NCBI RefSeq assembly: GCF_008705135.1
Contig: NZ_CP023694.1
Span: 6,243,001-6,307,000, forward strand
Direction of reading: 5' to 3'
Origin: Streptomyces coeruleorubidus
Lineage (GTDB): Bacteria > Actinomycetota > Actinomycetes > Streptomycetales > Streptomycetaceae
DNA length: 64,000 bases
Below the pieces are notes generated by a model that was not told the DNA's origin, did no database searches, and saw only the letters and a program-made list of their open reading frames with translations. The stretch's first letter is position 1, and the number at the start of each line of letters is the position of its first letter. Both the position numbers and the translations under genes were made by a program. Positions 43,108-50,204 of this stretch are shown in pieces.

Positions 43108-44976
43108 TCACGCCGAGGGCCCGGCGGCGGGGAGGACACCGAAGTCCCAGCGTGCCACCGAGAGCCCGAGGTCCTGAACGGCGAAGGCCGTGAAGTAGTA
43201 CGCTTGCGGGTGCGCCCCGGCATCGACGACGAGGGAGAACTCCACCTCGTGCCACTGCCCGCCGGCCGCACGGACCTTGCGCTGCTCCGGAGTCACTGTG
43301 CAGTCCGAGCGCAGGTGACGGGGCACGAACACCCCGAGCCGTACCGGCCCGCGCCGTGCGGCGCGCACCTGTACGCGGGCGCGCAGCGTCCCGCCCGCGG
43401 ACACCTCCTCCGAGGCCTCGACGCGCAGTTCGGGGGAGTCGGCGAGCCGGTACGCCATGTCACCGCACCGGACGCAGACCGTGACGACGGTGTCCAGCGC
43501 CGTGGGCACCAGAGCCCGTTTCACGAACTGCCGGGCAATCCGCCCGCAGTGACACCGCACGTTGCAGACGGACTCCGGGTCGATGGAGCTGCGCTGCCCG
43601 AAATAGGCGTGGCAGTCGGTGAATTCGGTTTCCGGGTTCCCCACGATCTCCGCGGTGATCGCGTGATCGAGCGACTGGAGATCGTCGGACAGCCCACGCA
43701 GGATCGCCGACGAGCCCTCCGCGGCCGTGGCCTGGCGGGTCACCCAGCGCTCGGCCTTGCCCGCGAGCTTGGTGAGCCGTGGACGCAACGGATGCCTCGC
43801 CGGAAGCAGGCCGCCGGCGAGGTACGCGGTCAGGCGGGAGGAGGTGGACAGCACCAGCGGGTCCGGCTCCTGCGGTGCGGGATCGGGGCGAGTTCCCCGG
43901 TCGTCGGCCATGCCGAAGTGCCAGTAGGCGGGGTCCGGCTGCGCGTCGGTGATCGTGGCGTTGAGGCTCGGCGCGGAGGGGGCTTCCGCCTCCGCCGCTC
44001 GCATCCAAATCGCGTTCTCGGGGCGGGCCGAGTCGTGCACGGTCGGTGCGGCCACGACGTCCCTGGCCGCACCGTCGATGGCGTTGAGCAGCAGCTGGTA
44101 CCTGGGGTCGTAGGCGACGGCATCGGCGAACGGACCGTTGTTGCACGAGCTGAGCACGACCTCGACGGCCTGCACCCGGTTCAGCGGGATCAGCTTCTCC
44201 CGGGGCTTGTAGCAGTCGGGTCCGTAGGCGCAGCGCGGTCCCAGCAGCTCCGGACGGCGGGGCGCCGCGGGGTTGAGCCCGCAGACGGTGAAGTCCGCGA
44301 GGTTGATCGAGTCGTCACGGCCGTGCCCTTGCAGGAGCACCCGTCGCCAACGCCCTTCGAGGAGCCGGGCGCCGATGTCCTGACGCTCCAGAGCGCGGTC
44401 GTCGTAGACCTGTACCTTCCCCAGGGCATCCGGGCGGTCGGTCGAGGTGAACAGGCCCGATGCGTCGACCGCGGGATCCGGCAGGCAGAACTGCTTGGCG
44501 GTGAACCACGCCATCGACGCGGCGTCCCGGCCGGTCAGGAACCCCACCTGCCGGCCACCGCTGCGATGGGCCCGCCGCACGAGTTCCAGGACCGGATCCG
44601 AGGTCAGGCGCGAGTACACGGCGACGACCAGCAGGGACCGCGAGCCGGGCGTGCCCTCGTCGAGGAGCCGGCCGCTCAGTTCCTCCTCGTCCAGCCAGTG
44701 ATGAGCAAGCGGCCCGATCAACGACCGCAGCCCCGCCGGGACTTCGTCGGCCCCCAGGAGCACGCCCCGCTCGTACGGCGCCGGCCGCGCGATGCCACCG
44801 TAGAGCCCGGCGGCCAGTTGCATGGCGGACAGCAGATCGGCCCGGCCGTTCACCCAGACGGGGACGGATTCCGGGCGGGGGGACGCGAGGAAACGCGCGA
44901 CGGCTTCGGCGTATTCGGCGTCGCCGTCGATCGGGGTGAACAGGGTCGTGGAAACCTCGGTCGGAGAAATTGCCAT
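43108..44976 (-). CDS. CHAT/caspase-like (clan CD) peptidase with zinc-binding tail
   Basis: 622-residue cytosolic protein with a caspase-fold core. VLLQGHGRDDSINL carries His218 and VEVVLSSCNNGPF carries Cys278, the H-then-C order and flanking hydrophobic strands of CHAT/clan CD peptidases, with 60 residues between. Upstream are FLASPRPESVPVWVNGR and a LLVVAVYSRLTSDPVLELVRRAHRSGGRQVGFLTGR beta-alpha unit. The C-terminal region has CNVRCHC and CVRCGD, a probable zinc site, then a beta-sandwich-like end. No signal peptide. Start ATG 44976. It is transcribed towards the plus operon, separated by the terminator. The function is unknown; processing of a cluster protein or amino-acid-modified intermediate is speculation. 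Confidence 0.75.
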   Translation of the reverse strand: MAISPTEVSTTLFTPIDGDAEYAEAVARFLASPRPESVPVWVNGRADLLSAMQLAAGLYGGIARPAPYERGVLLGADEVPAGLRSLIGPLAHHWLDEEELSGRLLDEGTPGSRSLLVVAVYSRLTSDPVLELVRRAHRSGGRQVGFLTGRDAASMAWFTAKQFCLPDPAVDASGLFTSTDRPDALGKVQVYDDRALERQDIGARLLEGRWRRVLLQGHGRDDSINLADFTVCGLNPAAPRRPELLGPRCAYGPDCYKPREKLIPLNRVQAVEVVLSSCNNGPFADAVAYDPRYQLLLNAIDGAARDVVAAPTVHDSARPENAIWMRAAEAEAPSAPSLNATITDAQPDPAYWHFGMADDRGTRPDPAPQEPDPLVLSTSSRLTAYLAGGLLPARHPLRPRLTKLAGKAERWVTRQATAAEGSSAILRGLSDDLQSLDHAITAEIVGNPETEFTDCHAYFGQRSSIDPESVCNVRCHCGRIARQFVKRALVPTALDTVVTVCVRCGDMAYRLADSPELRVEASEEVSAGGTLRARVQVRAARRGPVRLGVFVPRHLRSDCTVTPEQRKVRAAGGQWHEVEFSLVVDAGAHPQAYYFTAFAVQDLGLSVARWDFGVLPAAGPSA

Positions 44977-45143
44977 GGTTGGTCGGTTCCTCGTGGAGTC
45001 GGGCGCCTCCCGTAGCGGGCGAGTGCGGTGAGCGCGGCGGGGTGGTCACGCACATGGATGCGGCGAGGGCGCCTGCTCACCGCCCCCGCCGCGATGTCCA
45101 TGACGTCGGTCCGTGGGAGAACGGGCGGCGTCCGGGCCGGCCG

Positions 45144-45338
45144 TCAGTCGGTGACCGGGGCCGGGAAGAACGCCGTGATGTCGCCTTCCGGCACCCAGAT
45201 CGGCCGCTCTTTGGCCATGACCAGGTACCGCTGGAGATTCTTTTCGTCGTCCCAGGAAACAGCGAGCACGCGGTACTTCGCGTTGCCACCGATCTTGACC
45301 TCGACGTCGCCGGCTACGCCGGTGAAGTGGAGCGGCAT
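45144..45338 (-). CDS. small protein of unknown function
   Basis: 64 residues: VAGDVEVKIGGNAKYRVLAVSWDDEKNLQRYLVMAKERPIW in the middle, mixed beta/alpha, with Trp at three positions and an acidic Asp terminus. Starts 16 bp after the methyltransferase gene and is probably co-transcribed. It does not resemble a leader peptide, a carrier protein of the LysW type or a known RiPP precursor. Could be a small subunit or substrate-binding partner of the methyltransferase. Confidence 0.65.
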   Translation of the reverse strand: MPLHFTGVAGDVEVKIGGNAKYRVLAVSWDDEKNLQRYLVMAKERPIWVPEGDITAFFPAPVTD

Positions 45339-45354
45339 GACTTCCTCCTCGGGA

Positions 45355-45993
45355 TCAGTGACGGTTGGTGAAGCTCTGGAGGTAGGCCACGCCGGACGGC
45401 CTGCCTTCCAGATAGCTGGTGGTCGAGTAGCTGTCGTAGGAGTGCCGCTCGATCAGAACCTCGTCGAAGTACGGCTCCCAGCGGGGCTCGATCTTCGGTT
45501 CGGTCACGAAGAAGGACATGAAGCGGCCTCCGGGGGCGAGGACGCGCGTGATCTGCTCGCGCATCAGCGTGTCCCACCAGTCCGCGTCGTCTCGCATGTC
45601 CTTCGGGAGCCACGGGTCCAGCATGATGCCGTCGATGCTCCCGGTGGGAACGGACTCGATGTACTCGAAGAAGTCGGCCCGGACGATTTCGAGATTGTCC
45701 GGGAGGTCGGGGTTCGACTTCTTGAAGTCCTGGACCACCTCGTCGTAGACCTCGACGACGGTGTGCTTCTTCACGTTCGGCTGCTGGGCGATGGCCAGGG
45801 CGGAGAGCCCGAAGCCGAGCCCGCACTCCAGGAATTCGCCCCCGTTGCGGCACAGGATCTCGGCCGAGCGGCGCATCAGAGGCGCTTCCCACTGCTGCAT
45901 GGCCTGTGACCCGTCGATGTACAGGGTCTTCTCTCCGGACTCGGACTTCCTGACCGCGATATCCGGCGCGGTGGGCTGAGCAGGATGCTTCAC
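45355..45993 (-). CDS. GAMT-like guanidine N-methyltransferase
   Basis: 212-residue class I methyltransferase resembling guanidinoacetate methyltransferase. The QQWEAPLM segment (33-40) and motif I ECGLGFG (56-62) match the GAMT pattern, followed by VVEVYDEVVQDF and MLDPWLPKDMRDD. In blasticidin S BlsL methylates the guanidine of the arginine-derived side chain; an equivalent role on the arginine side chain here is inferred. No other methyltransferase of this class is in the cluster. Start ATG 45993. Confidence 0.82.
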   Translation of the reverse strand: MKHPAQPTAPDIAVRKSESGEKTLYIDGSQAMQQWEAPLMRRSAEILCRNGGEFLECGLGFGLSALAIAQQPNVKKHTVVEVYDEVVQDFKKSNPDLPDNLEIVRADFFEYIESVPTGSIDGIMLDPWLPKDMRDDADWWDTLMREQITRVLAPGGRFMSFFVTEPKIEPRWEPYFDEVLIERHSYDSYSTTSYLEGRPSGVAYLQSFTNRH

Positions 45994-46050
45994 GATCTTT
46001 CCTTATCTGTCGGGTATCACTGGCCGAATGGCGCAGAAATCCGGCGTGCG

Positions 46051-46060
46051 TTCACGTGAA
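46051..46060. promoter_or_regulatory. palindrome TTCACGTGAA upstream of the GAMT-like gene
   Basis: A 10-bp perfect palindrome about 58 bp upstream of the methyltransferase start, in the 259-bp gap between the two minus-strand subclusters. Possible regulator site; chance is not excluded. Confidence 0.3.
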
Positions 46061-46252
46061 TGAGCCATGCATGAGGCCGCGTTGTGAGTCCGGGCGCCCC
46101 GTGGACGTCGTTTCGTTCACGGTAGACAGATGCCGGGACGAGCGGTGGCAACGGCAGGGTCGGGCACCTGCAGTGCGGAAACATGCAGCATGGCCATAGG
46201 AGGGCAAAGGCGCCTTAACCGCTCGGGACGCCCCGCCCGGTGACCGTCAGGG

Positions 46253-47362
46253 TCAGCCGACCGCCGCGGAACGGCGCAGCCGCTCGCTGACTGCGGAAAC
46301 GGCCTCCAGGGACCGGGTGAGAAAAGCGGGTTCCACACCCGTCGGGACACGGATGTGGCGGGAGCCCGCGGGATGGTAGTGGGCGCTCGTGGTGACGACG
46401 AGCCGGTGCTCCGCCATCAACGCGTCCGCCAGCGCCTCCGTGTCCGGCACCCCGGCCTCCACCCACACATGCGTACCGCCCTGCGGAGGGGAGACCCCCA
46501 TGCCGTTCGCCCGCGCCCAGTCGAGGACCAGCCGATGACCGGCCCGCACCCGCTCCGTCAGCGGCTGGTTGCCCAGTTTGCACAGCTGGGCGGCCTGGCT
46601 CTGGGCCCGCGTCGACACGGCGATGCGTTCCCACTCCATGCGTGCGGTGAGCCGGTCGACCTCCTGCGGATCGGCGGTGATCCAGCCGACCCGCAGCCCG
46701 GGGGCGCCGTAGTTCTTGGAGAAACTGTTCAGCCCGTAGACGCCGCGCCAGTCCTCGACCAGCGCCGGCGGCGCGGCCAGGGCCGCGGGGTCGTGGACGA
46801 AGGCGTCGTAGACCAGGTCGAGGACCAGCGCGAAGCCGAGGCGGCGCTGGGCGGCGAACAGGTCGCGCGCCGTCGCCTCGTCCAGGCAGGCACCGGTCGG
46901 ATTGTGCGGGGAGTTGAGATAGAGCAGGTCACCCGGGCCGAGCGCGCTCCAGGAACGCCCGCCGACGAGCTCCGGCCAGTCCGGCACCCGCACATCTAGC
47001 CCGACGTCCCGCAGCAGATCGGCGACGCTCAGCAGCACGGGCCCGGCGCACACGGCGCGCCGCACTCCCACCCCGGTGAGATGGCGGGCGATCAGCCCGA
47101 GGCCGTCGAAGGCGCCGTTGGTCACGAGCAGCGACTCCGCGCCCACGTCGATGCCTTGCTCCCGTTGCCTCAGCCGCAGCGCCTCCAACAGCTCCTCCGT
47201 GCCTTGGCTGGGGGCGTACTGGGCGTCCAGATCCCAGCTGCCGACCGCCTGCAGCCTGGGTGGTTCGGGCCAGACGGGCACGTTCTCGGCCAGGATCTCC
47301 CACGGCTCCTCCGGTGAGGCCGCGACCTCCGCGAGGCGCTGTCCCAGTGGCGTCAGGCTCAC
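46253..47362 (-). CDS. PLP-dependent class I/II aminotransferase
   Basis: 369-residue fold-type I aminotransferase. SPHNPTG has the Asn154 that binds PLP O3', and Lys216 in SFSKNYGAPGLRVGW is the Schiff-base residue. The GTG start overlaps the stop of the methyltransferase gene (GTGA). In arginomycin ArgN deaminates arginine and re-aminates the methylated keto acid; the pairing with a ketoarginine methyltransferase-like gene makes that role likely. Confidence 0.9.
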   Translation of the reverse strand: MSLTPLGQRLAEVAASPEEPWEILAENVPVWPEPPRLQAVGSWDLDAQYAPSQGTEELLEALRLRQREQGIDVGAESLLVTNGAFDGLGLIARHLTGVGVRRAVCAGPVLLSVADLLRDVGLDVRVPDWPELVGGRSWSALGPGDLLYLNSPHNPTGACLDEATARDLFAAQRRLGFALVLDLVYDAFVHDPAALAAPPALVEDWRGVYGLNSFSKNYGAPGLRVGWITADPQEVDRLTARMEWERIAVSTRAQSQAAQLCKLGNQPLTERVRAGHRLVLDWARANGMGVSPPQGGTHVWVEAGVPDTEALADALMAEHRLVVTTSAHYHPAGSRHIRVPTGVEPAFLTRSLEAVSAVSERLRRSAAVG

Positions 47363-48372
47363 TGTGCCGCACCTTCCCGCCGGGTCAGCAGGTATCCGAC
47401 CTCCAGGCCGGTGGAGTCGACGCGCGGGTCGGCCACCCGCCGGGTCACCACCCGGGCGCCGGCCTCCTGGAACAGCTCCCGCCAGAACGCGTCGCTCTCC
47501 AGCCGCTGCTCGGTGAGGACGTGCAGGAGGTAGTACGGGTTGTAGTAGGCCAGGCCGAGGCCGTGCCGCATGACCTGCGGGTCGGCCGGGCGGTGGTCCA
47601 CCTCGACGACGGCGAGGTGGCCGGAGCGGCGCAGGGCCGCACGGACCAGTTCCACCACCGCGCCCCGTCCCTCCTGCTCCAGTACCTCCTGGAGGAGGAA
47701 CGCGGCGAGACAGATCTGAGAGGAGTCCGGCCCCGACTCCGGCGCGTCCGCCTCCCGGAGATAGTCGGTGGCGCCGGAGCGGACGAAGCGCAGTCCTTCG
47801 GCCGGCGACTCCTCCGGGGCGTACGGGTCGATTCCGATGCCGGTGACCGTGCCCGAGCCGTCGACCAGGCCTGCGAGGAAGGTGCCGTCACCGCAGCCGA
47901 GATCCACGACGGAGGCCGGCGCGGCCGGCAGGTCGGACATCAGCTCGCGGACGAGCGGCAGTGCGTCGTACGCGCTCATTCCGCAGCTGCCGATACCCAC
48001 GAGCCTGCCGTCGCGGGTGGCGTAACCCTTGCCGTGCAGGACGTCCGTGATCTGCTGGAACGTTTCCGCGTAGCCGCCGACGAGCAGCTCGTACCAGGGC
48101 CGGTACGGGCCGAGAGCGCGCCCCTTCTCGGTGAGGGTCACCGTGTCGCCGCTCAGCGCCAGGTAGTTCTCGTTGGCGAGGTAACGCAGGAACCCGCTGG
48201 TCCGTGACGCGTCGAGCCCCAGGGACGCGGACATGCCGGGGACCTCCTGCGGACCGTCCGCCAGACGTTCGTACAGGCCGCTGTTGAACAGGTGGTAGAT
48301 GCCCTGCGCCAGCGCGAAACCACGGACTGGCTGGAGCGCCTCGATGAGCCGCAGCTCGAATCCCTCATCCAT
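47359..48372 (-). CDS. 2-ketoarginine C-methyltransferase-like enzyme
   Basis: 337-residue methyltransferase with an N-terminal helical dimerisation region (LIEALQPVRGFALAQGIYHLFNSGLYERL) and motif I VVDLGCGDG (155-163). The N-terminal signature and length resemble the MrsA/ArgM 2-ketoarginine methyltransferases, which put a methyl on C3 of 5-guanidino-2-oxopentanoate. Coupled by 4-bp overlap to the aminotransferase and by 8-bp overlap to the upstream small gene. The identity is inferred from pattern and neighbourhood. Confidence 0.8.
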   Translation of the reverse strand: MDEGFELRLIEALQPVRGFALAQGIYHLFNSGLYERLADGPQEVPGMSASLGLDASRTSGFLRYLANENYLALSGDTVTLTEKGRALGPYRPWYELLVGGYAETFQQITDVLHGKGYATRDGRLVGIGSCGMSAYDALPLVRELMSDLPAAPASVVDLGCGDGTFLAGLVDGSGTVTGIGIDPYAPEESPAEGLRFVRSGATDYLREADAPESGPDSSQICLAAFLLQEVLEQEGRGAVVELVRAALRRSGHLAVVEVDHRPADPQVMRHGLGLAYYNPYYLLHVLTEQRLESDAFWRELFQEAGARVVTRRVADPRVDSTGLEVGYLLTRREGAAQ

Positions 48373-48667
48373 TGTGCTGTCCCTCGTCCGGTGAACTGCC
48401 GGTCATGGCTTGGAAGTCGATACGTACGATTTCGAGATCGCAGGTGTGCTGCAGTAGTTTCCGGAAGCGGTCGGCGCGCTGCTCGGATCGTGTGCTGACC
48501 CGGATGAACGGGCGCCTTTGGCCCTTCCAGTCGAGAACGTGGGAATCCGGCGCGGTGACAAAAACGCAATCCTCACGGAACTCTTCTTCCGTCAGAAGTG
48601 CGCGAACCCGCTTCTCCAGCGTGTCGCGTTCCTCGCGGTGCATGCCGAAGAACTCTATCGTCGGCAT
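48365..48667 (-). CDS. small conserved-looking protein of unknown function
   Basis: 100 residues: MPTIEFFGMHREERDTLEKRVRALLTEEEFREDCVFVTAPDSHVLDW followed by RPFIRVSTRSEQRADRFRKLLQHTCDLEIVRIDFQAM. The beta-alpha-beta rhythm recalls small tautomerase-like proteins (N-terminal MPxI; a Pro after the initiator Met), but no catalytic set is certain. AAGGAGGAGAG gives a strong ribosome site. It is the first gene of the methyltransferase/aminotransferase operon and overlaps the next by 8 bp. Confidence 0.7.
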   Translation of the reverse strand: MPTIEFFGMHREERDTLEKRVRALLTEEEFREDCVFVTAPDSHVLDWKGQRRPFIRVSTRSEQRADRFRKLLQHTCDLEIVRIDFQAMTGSSPDEGQHNG

Positions 48668-48857
48668 CTCTCCTCCTTGTTCGCCTCGGCAGGGAGCTGC
48701 GGGAACTCTCGCTTGGTGCTCTCCTTCAGATGCGTTTCTCGCCTGCCGAGTCCGTCGGCACCACTGCCTCGTCGCCCCGTGCCGGGTCAACCTATTGTGT
48801 CGGCGGTCCTCCGCCCCCAGGCGGAGTCGCTCGAATGATTTGATAGGTCGCCAAACG

Positions 48858-48881
48858 CTGCCACCTGGACTGCCACCTGGA
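48858..48881. repeat. tandem 12-bp direct repeat CTGCCACCTGGA
   Basis: Two perfect adjacent copies (48858-48869, 48870-48881), about 190 bp upstream of the small gene of the nucleoside cluster. Could be a regulator site or a simple duplication. Confidence 0.7.
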
Positions 48882-49081
48882 TTCCGACTGCCGAGAAAAG
48901 GTTACCCACGAGATCCCCTATTTCTGCATCTCACCTTTGTGACGCGTTGACGCTATCAAAGCCGGGTCTCCGGTGGTCGGTGAGGAAATGGGCAGGACTT
49001 GCACTGCCGAATCATGAAGAGGTGGCAAGAGATAGTTTATTGATGCAAGTGGAATAAAACGGGCAGGGGTGAGCCGCTCCC

Positions 49082-49129
49082 GGCGGGTGGCGGGTGGCGG
49101 GTGGCGGGTGGCGGGTGGCGGGTGGCGGG
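49082..49129. repeat. GGCGGGT heptamer array
   Basis: Six perfect GGCGGGT units plus six bases of a seventh. The four-plus G-runs could fold as a G-quadruplex on the plus strand. No ORF here shows codon bias. Confidence 0.9.
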
Positions 49130-49428
49130 CGACGCTGCACAGCCGCGCGGAGACCGCCGGGCGGTGAGGGCATGGACAGCGAGGCCATCATGTCGACGTG
49201 TTGCTGCCGGTGGGTTGCCGGGGCCGGCCCCGGCGCTCGGCGCGGCGTGCGCGGTGATGGCGACGGCACACCACCCTAACCGTGTCACGCTCGGCCAACG
49301 GAATCTTCACTTCCCGACCCAACTCCGTGAATGAGGTGCTATATCCGATGTAGGGCACACGGGTGTGGTCGGGACCACACCGTCTCGAAGTCTCCGAGAG
49401 GTGCTCGGTATCGCACGGGAGAACGCAC

Positions 49429-50004
49429 TTGATAGCACTCGGATCCACCCTCACCCTGAAGCACGCCCGCAGCTACGTGCCCAAGCAGGGCTCCACGACC
49501 TCGGGCGTACAGGACGCGGGGTTCGCCACCGAATGGCACCTGGAAGCCGCCGGCCGCCCACGGCTGACCATCCACGACACGCGGTGGGACAGCGGTGAGA
49601 GGGACGTGGTCCTCCAGCAGGTCCCGCTGTTACCGGAGATGCCCGCCGCACTGGCCAACCTGCACGGCCGGCACCGGGCCGGAATCGCCGAGGTGTCCGC
49701 GGAGCGCCGACGGATCACGGCCTTCCTGTCCCTGCCCCAGCCGGACGGGAGACCGCGGCAGAAGCGGGCCCTGACCACGGCGCAGCTGGCGGAAGGCTGC
49801 GGAAGGGCCTTGCTGTGCGAACTGGTGGCTCGCCCCGGCGTGTCACTCACCCCGGCCTTCGATCCGGCGGACCCGCAGGACACCGAGCGCTTCCAGCACG
49901 CGGTCGTCTTCGGGGACGAGGACCGGGAGACACCCGTCATCGCCTACGTACTCACCCGGCTCATGCCGACGCTCCGGCACACCGGCTGGGGCGGCGAGGA
50001 GTGA
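49429..50004 (+). CDS. unknown protein, first gene of helicase operon
   Basis: 191 residues, no recognised domain. TTG start with GGGAG seven bases upstream. Contains VLQQVPLLPEMPAALANLHGRHRAGIAEVSAERRRITAFLSLPQ and RFQHAVVFGDEDRETPVIAYVLTRLMPTLRHTGWGGEE. The next gene overlaps its stop (GTGA), so it belongs with the helicase. No membrane segment. Could be a regulator or partner of the helicase-nuclease. Confidence 0.75.
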   Translation: MIALGSTLTLKHARSYVPKQGSTTSGVQDAGFATEWHLEAAGRPRLTIHDTRWDSGERDVVLQQVPLLPEMPAALANLHGRHRAGIAEVSAERRRITAFLSLPQPDGRPRQKRALTTAQLAEGCGRALLCELVARPGVSLTPAFDPADPQDTERFQHAVVFGDEDRETPVIAYVLTRLMPTLRHTGWGGEE

Positions 50005-50192
50005 CGGACCAGCTCGACCCGCGCCGCCAAGTGCGGCTTCCCGGGCAGCTCTACCGGCGGTCGGACACGTCCCCGCGGGGCCTCCTCGGTGGGACACCGG
50101 TCCGCCACAGCGCGGCGCCCGGAGGCGCCCGCCCGGCGCAGACCTACTCGGACGGGGCCTCGGCCCGTCCTTCCTTCGACGAACTCAACTGA
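50001..50192 (+). CDS. small basic protein in helicase operon
   Basis: 63 residues, arginine-rich (DPRRQVRLPGQLYRRSDTSPRG). GTG start overlaps the upstream stop by 4 bp and the helicase gene starts 12 bp later. No recognised family; its translation-coupled position argues for a real gene. Confidence 0.55.
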   Translation: MTDQLDPRRQVRLPGQLYRRSDTSPRGLLGGTPVRHSAAPGGARPAQTYSDGASARPSFDELN

Positions 50193-50204
50193 CAGGACAT
50201 CAGG

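Larger units (their letters stand above)
48668..49428. other. 761-bp divergent intergenic region between cluster and defence operon
   Basis: No gene. Contents from left: a promoter region for the leftward operon; a tandem 12-bp duplication CTGCCACCTGGA (48858-48881); a locally AT-rich stretch near 49020-49060 unlike its surroundings; a G-rich heptamer array (49082-49129); and the probable promoter of the helicase operon. The base composition change near 49,000 suggests a junction between two acquisitions. Confidence 0.6.

Noticed and set aside
45144..45338. RiPP precursor peptide processed by the CHAT-like protein
   Set aside because: No leader/core layout, no Cys/Ser/Thr-rich core and no typical modifying enzymes; it looks like a folded small domain. 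Kept as an unknown protein.
45144..45338. LysW-type amino-group carrier protein for the ATP-grasp ligase
   Set aside because: The C-terminal EDWGE motif and zinc-binding cysteines are absent.
46117..46350. 77-codon minus-strand frame downstream of the aminotransferase gene
   Set aside because: No ribosome site or recognisable sequence; composition like neighbouring non-coding DNA.
49082..49129. CRISPR or coding repeat
   Set aside because: Pure heptamer array without spacers; the frames across it are Pro/Ala/Thr/Arg low-complexity with no start signals.
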